Shown: positions 25,284 through 33,717, numbered from the stretch's first letter. The stretch is DNA of 34,064 bases from Bacteroidales bacterium (GCA_012517825.1 JAAYUG010000131.1:1-34064), one strand, 5' to 3'. Notes: generated by a model not told the origin, from the letters alone. Numbers and translations: made by a program.

Positions 25284-26009
25284 TTACCTTCCGATCAGAA
25301 AAACACAGAGCCTCCTGTTTACTTCAGGGGGCTTTTTTTTCCATTCTGCCACCGACATGGTTCGTATTTCCTCTGAAGGAGATGTGATATCAGCCGCGAT
25401 GCAGAGCAGGGTATCGGCCTGCAAAACTTTCAGCAGGCTTTCCACCATCTGTTGATTGCGGTAAGGCGTTTCCATGAATATTTGCGTGTAGCCGGTATTT
25501 CCCGCTGTCTGTTCCAACTGCTTCAGTCGGCGAATCCGCTCGTTTTCCTTAACAGGCAGGTATCCGTGAAAGGAAAATTGTTCCGCATTCAGCCCCGATG
25601 CGATCAGGGCAAGAAAAACGGAAGAAGGCCCGGGCAAAGGAATCACGCGGATACCGGCCTTATGGGCGGCCCGTACAAGTTCCTCTCCCGGATCAGCCAT
25701 GGCAGGCAGGCCCGCATCAGACATCAGCGCAACTGTCCGGTGCTCTGTAACGGCCTGGATCAGATCAGGAATTACGGTGCGGGGAGAATGTTCATTCAAT
25801 ACCATCATGGGAAGGGTATCAAAGCTTCCTTTGAATCCCATGTTCCTGAGGTTTCTCCTGGCGGAGCGTTCATCTTCAACAATAAATAACCGGATTTTAT
25901 CCAGTAATTCGAAAAAAAACTCCCCGAAAAAAAGCGACGGCTGGTCGGAAACCAAAGGGGCAGGAACCAGGTAAAGCACAGGGCTGTTTGTTATCACTTC
26001 TTCCGGCAT
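25284..26009 (-). CDS. rsmI: SAM-dependent methyltransferase, RsmI family
   Basis: RsmI 2'-O-methylates C1402 of 16S rRNA. The 241-residue protein belongs to the tetrapyrrole-methylase fold: VPAPLVSDQ near the start, FIVEDERSARRNLR, ALMSDAGLPAMADPGEELV (SAM-binding loop) and PLPGPSSVFLALIASGL. This is the shorter Bacteroidota variant; canonical RsmI proteins are about 280 residues, begin with LYLVPTPIGN and carry extra C-terminal sequence. So the exact modified nucleotide is inferred. The stop codon is directly adjacent to the FKBP stop (TGATTA at 25281-25286). Confidence 0.85.
   Translation of the reverse strand: MPEEVITNSPVLYLVPAPLVSDQPSLFFGEFFFELLDKIRLFIVEDERSARRNLRNMGFKGSFDTLPMMVLNEHSPRTVIPDLIQAVTEHRTVALMSDAGLPAMADPGEELVRAAHKAGIRVIPLPGPSSVFLALIASGLNAEQFSFHGYLPVKENERIRRLKQLEQTAGNTGYTQIFMETPYRNQQMVESLLKVLQADTLLCIAADITSPSEEIRTMSVAEWKKKPPEVNRRLCVFLIGR
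25309..25340 (+). terminator. Plus-strand terminator inside the 3' end of rsmI
   Basis: AGCCTCCTG (25309-25317) pairs with CAGGGGGCT (25325-25333, one G-U pair) and is followed by eight T residues. It lies 26 bases past the FKBP stop codon and within the coding sequence of convergent rsmI. Confidence 0.75.
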
Positions 26010-26355
26010 GGCAACAATACGACCGCACTAAATTACGCAAATCCTTTTTCCAGATCGTTGAATGAAAAAAAATTTCCGGCACATTCCGCAGGAATGCCTC
26101 AAAACCTGATATACCGGCGTAGCTTTCAGAAAATATTATGCCGGTGAGCCGGGGCTTTTTCACCCTCAGCCAATGCCGCCCGGTGCCAGACGGCTGAGAT
26201 ACTTCCTGCCGGGGATGCTGAATCGCTTCGTTCCAAAATATCCTTTTACCGATAAGTTATTTTGATTAAATTGTTCCTGCAATTATTTTTGCAACTTTAC
26301 AAAGAGAAAAAAGCGGAAGCAACGGCTTTGTGCAGTTAAACAAAAGAAATTTCAG
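26010..26355. other. 346-base intergenic region with strong secondary structure
   Basis: No gene is visible between rsmI and the MBL gene. Inverted repeats cluster here. ACCGGCGTA (26112-26120) pairs with TATGCCGGT (about 26136-26144, one wobble pair). CTCAGCC (about 26164-26170) pairs with GGCTGAG (about 26191-26197). GGCACATTCC and GGAATGCC near 26079-26098 pair with one bulge and, on the minus strand, run towards a T-rich stretch. These could be the leader of rsmI or a decayed mobile element. The last 100 bases hold the MBL promoter. Confidence 0.45.
26261..26291 (+). promoter_or_regulatory. Consensus Bacteroidota promoter for the MBL gene
   Basis: TTTG (26261-26264), exactly 19 bases, then TATTTTTG (26284-26291): a full match to the -33/-7 consensus. 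Transcription would start near 26297, giving a leader of about 60 nt. Confidence 0.75.
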
Positions 26356-27117
26356 GTGAAGGTTACATTTCTGGGAACAGGGACATCACAGGGAGTGCCG
26401 GTCATTGCATGCCCCTGCCAGGTATGCAGGTCATTTGACCCGAGGGATAAACGCCTGCGGTCGTCGGTTATGATTGAAGAAAACGGGCTGAACATTGTCA
26501 TCGACACGGGGCCGGACTTCAGAACCCAGATGCTCAGGGAGCACGTAACCAATGTCGATGCCATCCTGTTTACCCATGAACATAAGGATCATACGGCCGG
26601 ACTGGACGATATCCGGTCGTTCAATTACCTGAAGCAACGGCCTATGGATGTATATGCCGAAGAAGCGGTCATTCGCTCTCTGAAAATGGAGTTTGCTTAT
26701 GTGTTTGCCGAGAAAAAGTATCCCGGCGTTCCGCAGATTGAAGTTCATACCATTGGCACAGAACCCTTTATGATTCGGAATCTTTCGATCATTCCCATAC
26801 GGGCTATCCATTATCAGCTTCCGGTTCTGGGTTTCCGGATCGGAGACTTTACCTACATCACCGATGCCAATTACATTCCCGAAGAAGAGAAAGAAAAAAT
26901 AGCCGGCACCCGGTATATGGTTATTTCCGGTCTTCGTAAACAGAAACATATTTCCCATTTCAGTCTGGGCGAGGCCATTGAACTCATCAGCGAATTCAGC
27001 CCCAAACGCGGGTACATCACCCACATCAGCCACCAGATGGGCCTGCATGAGGAGGTTAGCAGGGAATTACCGCCCAATGTAATGCTGGCATACGACGGAC
27101 TGAAAATTGAATTCTGA
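26356..27117 (+). CDS. MBL-fold metallo-hydrolase, PhnP-like
   Basis: A 253-residue metallo-beta-lactamase-fold hydrolase. It begins KVTFLGTGTSQGVPVIACPC and then has CQVC, Cys residues typical of PhnP-type phosphodiesterases and related proteins. The metal motif THEHKDHTAG (His74, His76, Asp78, His79) is intact. The later ligands are probably the Asp of YITDANYI and the His of HISHQMGLH. PhnP acts on cyclic ribose phosphates, but no phn genes are present, so the substrate is unknown. The start is GTG 26356. It has a consensus promoter and is separated from the dehydratase gene by 131 bases with another promoter. Confidence 0.88.
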   Translation: MKVTFLGTGTSQGVPVIACPCQVCRSFDPRDKRLRSSVMIEENGLNIVIDTGPDFRTQMLREHVTNVDAILFTHEHKDHTAGLDDIRSFNYLKQRPMDVYAEEAVIRSLKMEFAYVFAEKKYPGVPQIEVHTIGTEPFMIRNLSIIPIRAIHYQLPVLGFRIGDFTYITDANYIPEEEKEKIAGTRYMVISGLRKQKHISHFSLGEAIELISEFSPKRGYITHISHQMGLHEEVSRELPPNVMLAYDGLKIEF

Positions 27118-27199
27118 AAGGATTCCTGGTGGTGAGGAGATGAACCGGCTGTAACCGGAAAAGATTGTTTGCTCCTGCTGTTTTACGCTGTACAACATA

Positions 27200-27230
27200 T
27201 TGGCCGCACCGCAGGAATGTAGTAGATTTG
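27200..27230 (+). promoter_or_regulatory. Promoter for the dehydratase-asnA pair
   Basis: TTGG at 27200-27203, 19 bases, then TAGATTTG at 27223-27230, an exact TAnnTTTG match. It lies downstream of the longest possible start (27165), so it supports ATG 27249 as the true start. Confidence 0.55.
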
Positions 27231-27248
27231 AAGGTAAACTTTCAGCTT

Positions 27249-29072
27249 ATGGGACTTACAGTAGTAGAAAAAATCCTTGCCGCACATGCCGGAAAAGAAA
27301 AAGTACAACCGGGAGATATAGTTGAAATCGCCATTGACACACGCGTGGCCCGCGATTTCGGGGGTGCCAATGTGGTTCAGCATCTCCGCGAAAACCATCT
27401 CGCAATTGCCGATCCTGCCCGAACCATCTTTACCTTTGACTGCAATCCCACCGGTTCTGACCAGAAATACGCCGCCAACCAGCATCTGTGCAGGCTATTT
27501 GCCAGGGAAAATGGTATTCAGCTTTATGACATCAATGCCGGGATAGGCACCCACATACTCATTGATGAGGGGCTTGTGCTTCCGGGCTTTACGGCTGTTT
27601 CGACTGATTCGCATGCCAACATTCTTGGTGCCATTGGAGCATTCGGACAGGGAATGGGCGATATGGACATAGCTGCCATATGGGCACATGGCAAAACGTG
27701 GTTCAGGGTTCCCCGCTCGGTAAAAATTGACATCAGGGGAGAATGGAAAAAGGAAATAACGGCTAAAGACATTGTTCTGAATCTCCTTGACCGGTTTGGC
27801 GCCAATACCCTTCTCGGCGCATCGGTAGAGCTGACCGGGGAGGCCATCGAAAAGCTTTCCCTCGATGCCCGGATTACCATTGCTTCGATGGCAACCGAGA
27901 TGAGCGCTCTCATTTTCCTCCTTCCTCCCGGCGAAGAAGTTCTCTCCTACTGCTCAGCCCGCTCAGGGAAAAAATGCATTCCGGTGCTTGCCGACGAAGA
28001 TGCACATTATGATGAGGTATATACTGTTGAGGCCTCATCCTTTACAGAAAGAATCTCTCTGCCCGGTAATCCGGAGAATACGGTGCCGGTGGCCGAAGTT
28101 GCCGGCAAAAAGATTGATTCAGGTTTTATCGGAAGCTGTACCAACGGACGGATGGAAGACATGCGCACAGCGGCAGCCATCCTGAAAGGCAGAAAAGTTG
28201 CCCCCGGTGTTGTACTGAAGGTAGTACCTGCCACCTCAGCCATCTGGAGGCAATGTTTGGATGAAGGGATTCTCCGCATTTTTCAGGAAGCGGGGGCACT
28301 GGTTTCCAATCCGGGCTGTGCCGGATGTGCGGCAGGACAGGTGGGGCAAAACGGACCGGGCGAAGTAACCCTCAGTACGGGTAACAGAAACTTCCCGGGA
28401 AAACAGGGCAAAGGAGAAGTTTACCTCGCCTCTCCCGCTATTGTAGCTGCTTCGGCAGTGGCCGGCTACATAACTTTCCCCCACCAGATCCCAAGCCAGC
28501 CGGCTGTATTTAAAACCCTTCCCCCGGAAAAAAAGGAAAAAAGACCGGAACCGGACAAGAAACAGGAAAAAGAAAAATCCATGGTTGCTGAAGGAAAAAT
28601 ATGGCGTATCGACAAGGACAATATTGATACCGACATGATTTTTCACAACCGGCACCTGACCATTACAAACCGCGAGGAAATGGGCAAATATGCCTTTGGC
28701 AACCTGGCGGGATTCGAAGACTTCGCAAAAAATGCCCGGCCCGGAGACATCATTGTTACCGGAAAGAATTTCGGCGCCGGAAGCTCACGGCAACAGGCTG
28801 TTGACTGTTTTATTGCACTGGGCATTCAGTGCATTGTTGCCGAATCCTTTGCTCCCATCTATGAGCGGAATGCCATTAATGCCGGGTTCCCGATCGTCAG
28901 CTGCCCCGGTATACAGGAAACCGAGCTGAAAACAGGCGACAGAATACGCGTCAACTTTGCTACAGGGGAAATAACCAACCTTGAAAACAATAAGAAAATT
29001 TTTGGTACAAAATTTTCAGAAGTGCAAAGGGATATCTATTTTAGAGGCGGAATATTACAGGAGAAACCATGA
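27249..29072 (+). CDS. Aconitase-superfamily hydro-lyase, large and small domains fused (3-isopropylmalate dehydratase/homoaconitase-like)
   Basis: A 607-residue enzyme with a LeuC-like catalytic part (residues 1-425), a Lys/Glu-rich linker (about 425-444) and a LeuD-like swivel domain (445-607). Iron-sulfur cluster ligands are Cys297 (GSCTNGR), Cys357 and Cys360 (NPGCAGC). TDSHANILGAIGA and NRNFPGK are typical. The swivel domain has DTDMIFHNRHL and GKNFGAGSSRQQA. Two unusual points: where most relatives have Asp-His-Asn, this protein has Asp64-Cys65-Asn, and the substrate loop NRHLTI is neither the usual YLRL nor YLRT form. It should dehydrate/hydrate a 2- or 3-hydroxy tri- or dicarboxylate, but the substrate cannot be named. 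ATG 27249 fits the promoter. The last four bases (ATGA) contain the asnA start codon. Confidence 0.8.
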   Translation: MGLTVVEKILAAHAGKEKVQPGDIVEIAIDTRVARDFGGANVVQHLRENHLAIADPARTIFTFDCNPTGSDQKYAANQHLCRLFARENGIQLYDINAGIGTHILIDEGLVLPGFTAVSTDSHANILGAIGAFGQGMGDMDIAAIWAHGKTWFRVPRSVKIDIRGEWKKEITAKDIVLNLLDRFGANTLLGASVELTGEAIEKLSLDARITIASMATEMSALIFLLPPGEEVLSYCSARSGKKCIPVLADEDAHYDEVYTVEASSFTERISLPGNPENTVPVAEVAGKKIDSGFIGSCTNGRMEDMRTAAAILKGRKVAPGVVLKVVPATSAIWRQCLDEGILRIFQEAGALVSNPGCAGCAAGQVGQNGPGEVTLSTGNRNFPGKQGKGEVYLASPAIVAASAVAGYITFPHQIPSQPAVFKTLPPEKKEKRPEPDKKQEKEKSMVAEGKIWRIDKDNIDTDMIFHNRHLTITNREEMGKYAFGNLAGFEDFAKNARPGDIIVTGKNFGAGSSRQQAVDCFIALGIQCIVAESFAPIYERNAINAGFPIVSCPGIQETELKTGDRIRVNFATGEITNLENNKKIFGTKFSEVQRDIYFRGGILQEKP

Positions 29073-30103
29073 AACTGACCATCCCGGAAGGATACCAGCC
29101 ACTTCTGAACCTCAAACAAACCGAAAAAGCCATCAAGCTGGTAAAGGATTTTTTTGAAACGGCTCTTTCGTCAGAACTGCAGTTGCGCCGGGTAACGGCT
29201 CCGATTATCGTAATGAAAGGCACAGGGATTAATGATGATCTGAACGGAGTAGAAAGGCCGGTAAGTTTTCCCATTCGCTCCATGAACGACAGGGTAGCCG
29301 AAGTGGTTCATTCCCTGGCTAAATGGAAGCGTATGGCCCTGGCGGACTATCAGATTGAAGAGAACTTCGGAATTTACACCGACATGAATGCCCTCAGGCC
29401 TGATGAAGACCTGGATAACCTGCATTCCATCTATGTTGACCAGTGGGACTGGGAACGTGTTATGAACCATAACCAGCGCAACCTTGATTTTCTCAAGTAC
29501 ATTGTAAGAAAAATCTATGCCGTACTCAAACGTACCGAGTTCGTAGTGTTCGAAAACTACCCCCATATACGGCCCATTCTGCCGGAGGAAATCACTTTCG
29601 TTCATTCCGAGGAGTTGCTCGACAAGTATCCTTCCCTCACACCGAAGGAAAGAGAATACAAGGCCGCCAGGGAATATGGCGCCGTGTTCATTATCGGCAT
29701 CGGCCATCCCCTGAAAAACGGCGAGCGACATGACGGTCGCGCGCCTGACTATGATGACTGGAGCACAGAAACTGCCAACGGATTCAGGGGCCTGAACGGC
29801 GACATTATTGTATGGAATCCGGTTCTGAACGATGCCTTTGAAATTTCCTCCATGGGTATCCGTGTCAATCCCGAAGCCATGCTGTACCAGCTGAAAATGA
29901 ATAATTGCGAAGAAAGGAAGGAGTTATACTGGCATAAACGGCTTCTGAACGGCGAATTGCCGCAGTCCATCGGCGGCGGTATCGGACAGTCGCGTATCTG
30001 TATGTATTTCCTCAGAAAAGCCCATATAGGGGAAGTACAGGCAAGCATCTGGCCTGAGGAAATGATCACCATGTGCAGAAAGAACAACATTTTTCTGATG
30101 TAG
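29069..30103 (+). CDS. asnA: Aspartate-ammonia ligase (asparagine synthetase A)
   Basis: AsnA makes asparagine from aspartate, ammonia and ATP; it is related to class II aminoacyl-tRNA synthetases. The 344-residue protein carries nearly identical family blocks: VVHSLAKWKRMAL, YTDMNALRPDEDLDNLHSIY, DQWDWERVM, FVHSEELLDKYP, RAPDYDDW, GLNGDIIVWNPVLNDAFEIS, SSMGIRVN and GGGIGQSR. Its ATG at 29069 overlaps the stop of the dehydratase (ATGA), a sign of translational coupling. No asnC regulator is next to it. The GH29 gene begins 57 bases downstream. Confidence 0.97.
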   Translation: MKLTIPEGYQPLLNLKQTEKAIKLVKDFFETALSSELQLRRVTAPIIVMKGTGINDDLNGVERPVSFPIRSMNDRVAEVVHSLAKWKRMALADYQIEENFGIYTDMNALRPDEDLDNLHSIYVDQWDWERVMNHNQRNLDFLKYIVRKIYAVLKRTEFVVFENYPHIRPILPEEITFVHSEELLDKYPSLTPKEREYKAAREYGAVFIIGIGHPLKNGERHDGRAPDYDDWSTETANGFRGLNGDIIVWNPVLNDAFEISSMGIRVNPEAMLYQLKMNNCEERKELYWHKRLLNGELPQSIGGGIGQSRICMYFLRKAHIGEVQASIWPEEMITMCRKNNIFLM

Positions 30104-30160
30104 GATCTTTTTTAAAAACTACCGGATCATTCACTTGGATAATACTTGCACCAAAGGAAT

Positions 30161-31498
30161 ATGAGGATCATTTACATTCTTTCATTTTTTCTGATAATGG
30201 GTTTTCGCCTTTCCGCGCAGGAAAAAAATATGATAGATCCGGCCCTGAAAACACCTCAGGAAATAATGAACCGATTTATGGACATGCGTTTTGGCATGTT
30301 CATTCACTGGGGTCCGGTAACCCTTCGTGGTACTGAAATCGGCTGGTCACGCGGCCATGAAGTTGCAACAGAAGATTACGACAACTTATATAAAGAGTTT
30401 AATCCGGTTTTGTTTGATGCCAGTGCCTGGGTTAAAACCGCAAAAAATGCCGGAATGAAATACCTGATAATCACCAGCAAACACCATGACGGATTTTGTT
30501 TATGGCCCTCTGAATACACCGATTATGACATCATGGCAACACCCTTTAAAAAAGATATTGTGGGGGAACTGGCGAACGCATGCAAAAAAGAAGGCATCCG
30601 GTTCGGCATTTATTTTACCATACTCGACTGGCACGACAAAAACTACCCGCTGCATAACGATGGTAAAGGAATATCGGAAGACGGAAATATGGAAAAATTC
30701 CGTTCAACCATGAAAAACCAGCTGAAAGAACTGGTTACGAAATACGACCCGTATCTGATCTGGTTTGACGGAGGATGGGAAGAACCCTGGACAAATGAAA
30801 TGGGAAGAGAGATTTATACTTACCTGAAAAGACTGAAAAAAGATTTAATCATTAACAACCGGCTTGGGAAGGAAATGACGGGTATCGCCAACAAAAATGC
30901 TGATTACAGTAAAATGGTCGGCGATTTCGATACACCGGAACAACGGATTGGAAATATGAACATGGATTTCCCCTGGGAAAGCTGTATTACAATGGGCACC
31001 CAATGGTCTTGGAAGCCCAATGATAAGCTAAAGTCCGTAAAAGAATGCCTGCAAACGCTTGTAAAAACAGCATCAGGCAATGGCAATCTGCTGTTTAATA
31101 TAGGCCCCATGCCTGATGGGCGTATCGAACAACGACAAATAGACCGTTTGGTGCAGATGGGCGCCTGGCTTAAAAAATACGGAGAAAGCATCTACGGAAC
31201 CAGAGGCGGTCCCTACCTGCCAAACGAGGCATACAGTTCAACCCGTAAAGGCAATATAGTATTTGTCCATTTATTTGAAACGGATAAAACGGAAATTATC
31301 TTACCGGCTTTGCCCGGCGTAAACGTTCAAAAAGCAACATTAATGAACGGAGGTGAAGTACGTTTCAAGGAAACGGACGGTTTTTATAAAATCAGCCTTC
31401 CTGCTGTCCTGCCCGACAGTATCTGTAATGTACTGGTATTGCAGATTAACAGGGAAGCTATCGAAATCCCTGTTATCGGAAATACTTCAATCCCTTAA
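30161..31498 (+). CDS. Glycoside hydrolase family 29, secreted alpha-L-fucosidase
   Basis: A 445-residue exported GH29 enzyme; these retaining glycosidases release alpha-L-fucose from glycans. The signal peptide (MRIIYILSFFLIMGFRLSA) ends before Gln-Glu. The catalytic (beta/alpha)8 domain has MFIHWGPVT, TSKHHDGFCLWPSEYTDYD, YFTILDWH and the nucleophile segment LIWFDGGW with Asp203. The acid/base residue is less conserved and I do not assign it. A C-terminal beta region follows from about residue 340. ATG 30161 is preferred to the in-frame TTG 30146. It lies on the same strand as asnA and the second dehydratase. By eye it is AT-richer than its neighbours, and a repeat shared with the GH95 locus follows 14 bases after the stop. 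Confidence 0.93.
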   Translation: MRIIYILSFFLIMGFRLSAQEKNMIDPALKTPQEIMNRFMDMRFGMFIHWGPVTLRGTEIGWSRGHEVATEDYDNLYKEFNPVLFDASAWVKTAKNAGMKYLIITSKHHDGFCLWPSEYTDYDIMATPFKKDIVGELANACKKEGIRFGIYFTILDWHDKNYPLHNDGKGISEDGNMEKFRSTMKNQLKELVTKYDPYLIWFDGGWEEPWTNEMGREIYTYLKRLKKDLIINNRLGKEMTGIANKNADYSKMVGDFDTPEQRIGNMNMDFPWESCITMGTQWSWKPNDKLKSVKECLQTLVKTASGNGNLLFNIGPMPDGRIEQRQIDRLVQMGAWLKKYGESIYGTRGGPYLPNEAYSSTRKGNIVFVHLFETDKTEIILPALPGVNVQKATLMNGGEVRFKETDGFYKISLPAVLPDSICNVLVLQINREAIEIPVIGNTSIP

Positions 31499-31511
31499 CC
31501 CGATAAATCGT

Positions 31512-31574
31512 GGGCTGAATGCCAACACACTCTGCATTAGCTCGCTTAACTCCTGATACATAATATGCTTTAAT
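31512..31574 (+). repeat. 63-bp dispersed repeat, copy B
   Basis: Matches 2933-2995 at 50 of 63 positions without gaps. It begins 14 bases after the GH29 stop codon. The reverse strand of this copy is open across the element, whereas copy A has stop codons in that frame, so conservation at the protein level is not supported. Confidence 0.7.
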
Positions 31575-31740
31575 CTCCCGGCACAGCCGCACCATCAAAA
31601 TTGTTTGCTCTATAAAGAACAACAGGGAGAACACCTGTCTGAAGCAATGGCCGGTTATTGCCAGGAACTGATGTGGAGCAATTCTTCATAATCTGCTGCA
31701 GAATATATCCTGCCCTTGATAAAATGAGCAAAATACGGGC

Positions 31741-31748
31741 TATTTTTA
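31741..31748 (+). promoter_or_regulatory. -7 element for the second dehydratase gene
   Basis: TATTTTTA (seven of eight bases of TAnnTTTG) ends 16 bases before ATG 31765. A CTTG box upstream is at 22 bases, a little too far. Confidence 0.4.
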
Positions 31749-31764
31749 GCAAAAAAACAGAAAT

Positions 31765-33543
31765 ATGCCCGGAAAAACCTTTGCAGAAAAAATACTGGGT
31801 GCATCGGCAGGCAGTATTGTATTCCGCCAGCCTGACCTGGTGCTCACCCACGACAACACCATGAGTATAAGCAAGACATTCGAAAAAATGGGAGGAACAA
31901 AAGTAGCCTTCCCTGACCGCCTTCTGGTGGTTCTGGACCACAATGCCCCTCCCACAACCGGCAAACTGGCCAATGATTACCAGGCCATACGCCGTCTGGT
32001 CAGGGAGCAGAACATCAAACGGTTTCATGATGCCGGAGAAGGAATATGCCACGAACTTTCGTCCCTCCATGCACGTCCGGGAATGATCATTACCGGGAGC
32101 GACAGCCATACCTGCACGGCCGGCGCTTTCAATGCCCTTGCCGCCGGAATTGACAGGACAGAAGCCGCAGGGCTCTGGAAAAAAGGAGAAACATGGTTTC
32201 GTGTACCCGAGAGCATGAAGATCATCCTGAAGGGAAAATTCAGGGAAGGCGTTTCTGCCAAAGACCTTGCCCTCTGGTTAACGGGAATTCTGGGAGCCGA
32301 CGGAGCCAATTACCTGTCCGTTGAGTTTCATGGCGACGGAGTAAAGAACCTCTGCATGGCCGACCGGATGACACTGGCCAATATGGCGTCAGAAATGGGG
32401 GCAAAAAATGCCGTTTTCCCTCCCGATAAGGTGCTTGCTGATTTTTATGGAACGGAAGCTCTGAACGGAATCTGGGCCGACGAAGATGCCACTTATACAC
32501 AGACCATTGAAGTTGACCTTAACGAAGTTTTTCCCGTGGTGGCTGCTCCCCACCAGGTTGACAATGTGCATCCGGTATCAGAATTTGAGGGAACGGAAAT
32601 ACAGCAGGCGCTGATCGGGACCTGCACCAACGGAAGAATTGAAGATCTTCGCGCCGCCGCAAGCATTCTGGAAGGCAAACAGGTCAAACCGGGGGTACAA
32701 TTGCTGATCATTCCGGCCTCGCGGAAGGTTTACCTCCAGGCCGTCGAAGAAGGGCTTATCAGCATATTTCTTAAAGCCGGAGCCAATATTCTTTCTTCCT
32801 CCTGCGGACCGTGCCTCGGAACAGGACAGGGAATTCCGGCCGACGGCACAACAGTTATTTCCACAGCCAACAGAAATTTCAAAGGCCGGATGGGAAACCC
32901 CAACGCATCCATCTTCCTCGCTTCACCAGCCGTTACCGCTGCCTCGGCCCTCACAGGCTTTATTACTGATCCCACCTCCCTCAGCAGGGGGAAGAAATTT
33001 CCATTTCCTTCCATCCGTCAGAATACCTATACAATTCCGCCCGGAGAAAACCGGAAAACAGGCAATATATGGAATTACGCCGATATTGACCATCTGAATA
33101 CCGACCAGATGTTTGCCGGAAATCTTACCTATACCATTCTCAGCTCGGACGCTGATGCCATACGCCCCCACCTGTTCAAGGGATTTGACGAGAACTTTGC
33201 AGGGAAAGTAGAACCGGGCGACATTATCATTGCAGGGGAGAACTTTGGCTGCGGCAGTTCACGCGAACACCCTGCCGTTGGTCTGGCCCATGCCGGTGTA
33301 AAAGCAGTTATCGTCAAGTCGGTGAACCGCATCTTTTACCGGTCGTGTATCAACCAGGGACTGCTCCTTCTGGTCCATCCCGGATTCGTAAATGCATACA
33401 AACCGGGCGATATGGTGATCCTACGGCCCGAAAAAGGAGAAATCCTTCTCAATGATACTTTGTTCACCTTCCCGCCTCTGCCTGAAACACTTATGGACAT
33501 TGTCAGGCACAAGGGACTGGTAGCCTATTACAAAACCCACTGA
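31765..33543 (+). CDS. Second fused aconitase-superfamily hydro-lyase (homoaconitase/isopropylmalate dehydratase-like)
   Basis: A 592-residue single-chain enzyme with the large domain at 1-430 and the swivel domain at about 430-592. Cluster ligands are Cys287 ([11 protein letters not shown]), Cys347 and Cys350 (SSCGPCLG). The conserved [28 protein letters not shown] and GCGSSREH are all intact, so it should be active. SCGPCLG and NRNFKGRMG are closer to archaeal homoaconitase and dimethylmalate dehydratase types than to bacterial LeuC. The specificity loop after NTDQM reads FAGNLTYT and is not YLRL or YLRT. No leuA, leuB or citrate synthase gene is nearby to name the substrate. It is a distant paralogue of the protein at 27249. 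Confidence 0.82.
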   Translation: MPGKTFAEKILGASAGSIVFRQPDLVLTHDNTMSISKTFEKMGGTKVAFPDRLLVVLDHNAPPTTGKLANDYQAIRRLVREQNIKRFHDAGEGICHELSSLHARPGMIITGSDSHTCTAGAFNALAAGIDRTEAAGLWKKGETWFRVPESMKIILKGKFREGVSAKDLALWLTGILGADGANYLSVEFHGDGVKNLCMADRMTLANMASEMGAKNAVFPPDKVLADFYGTEALNGIWADEDATYTQTIEVDLNEVFPVVAAPHQVDNVHPVSEFEGTEIQQALIGTCTNGRIEDLRAAASILEGKQVKPGVQLLIIPASRKVYLQAVEEGLISIFLKAGANILSSSCGPCLGTGQGIPADGTTVISTANRNFKGRMGNPNASIFLASPAVTAASALTGFITDPTSLSRGKKFPFPSIRQNTYTIPPGENRKTGNIWNYADIDHLNTDQMFAGNLTYTILSSDADAIRPHLFKGFDENFAGKVEPGDIIIAGENFGCGSSREHPAVGLAHAGVKAVIVKSVNRIFYRSCINQGLLLLVHPGFVNAYKPGDMVILRPEKGEILLNDTLFTFPPLPETLMDIVRHKGLVAYYKTH

Positions 33544-33565
33544 GGCATTTACGGGTCAGAACTCT

Positions 33566-33596
33566 TTTGCAGATAAAAAGAGAAATTGTACTTTTG
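33566..33596 (+). promoter_or_regulatory. Consensus promoter for tRNA-Arg
   Basis: TTTG (33566-33569), 19 bases, TACTTTTG (33589-33596), a full match to the -33/-7 consensus, 34 bases before the tRNA. Confidence 0.75.
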
Positions 33597-33630
33597 CACG
33601 CCCGGCACCCTGATCGGGTCTGGCATAACC

Positions 33631-33704
33631 GGTCCGGTAGCTCAGCTGGATAGAGCAGCAGCCTTCTAAGCTGCGGGTCGTGGGTTCGAATCCCGCCCGG
33701 ATCA
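33631..33704 (+). tRNA. tRNA-Arg (anticodon UCU)
   Basis: A 74-base cloverleaf. The acceptor stem GGTCCGG pairs with CCGGATC (one G-U pair), with discriminator A at 33704. The D stem is GCTC/GAGC, and the anticodon stem GCAGC/GCTGC with loop CTTCTAA puts TCT at 33665-33667. The T arm has GGTTCGAATCC. CCA is not encoded. It reads AGA and probably AGG codons. Confidence 0.96.
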
Positions 33705-33717
33705 CGGCAAAAAATTT

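Noticed and set aside
26101-26201. Motifs resembling a thiamine pyrophosphate riboswitch (CCTGAT, GGCGTAG, GGCTGAGATA).
   Set aside because: They occur in the wrong order and spacing for the aptamer, and neither flanking gene is a thiamine gene.
30073-30336. An 87-codon frame across the asnA-GH29 junction.
   Set aside because: It is out of frame with both genes and has no independent support.
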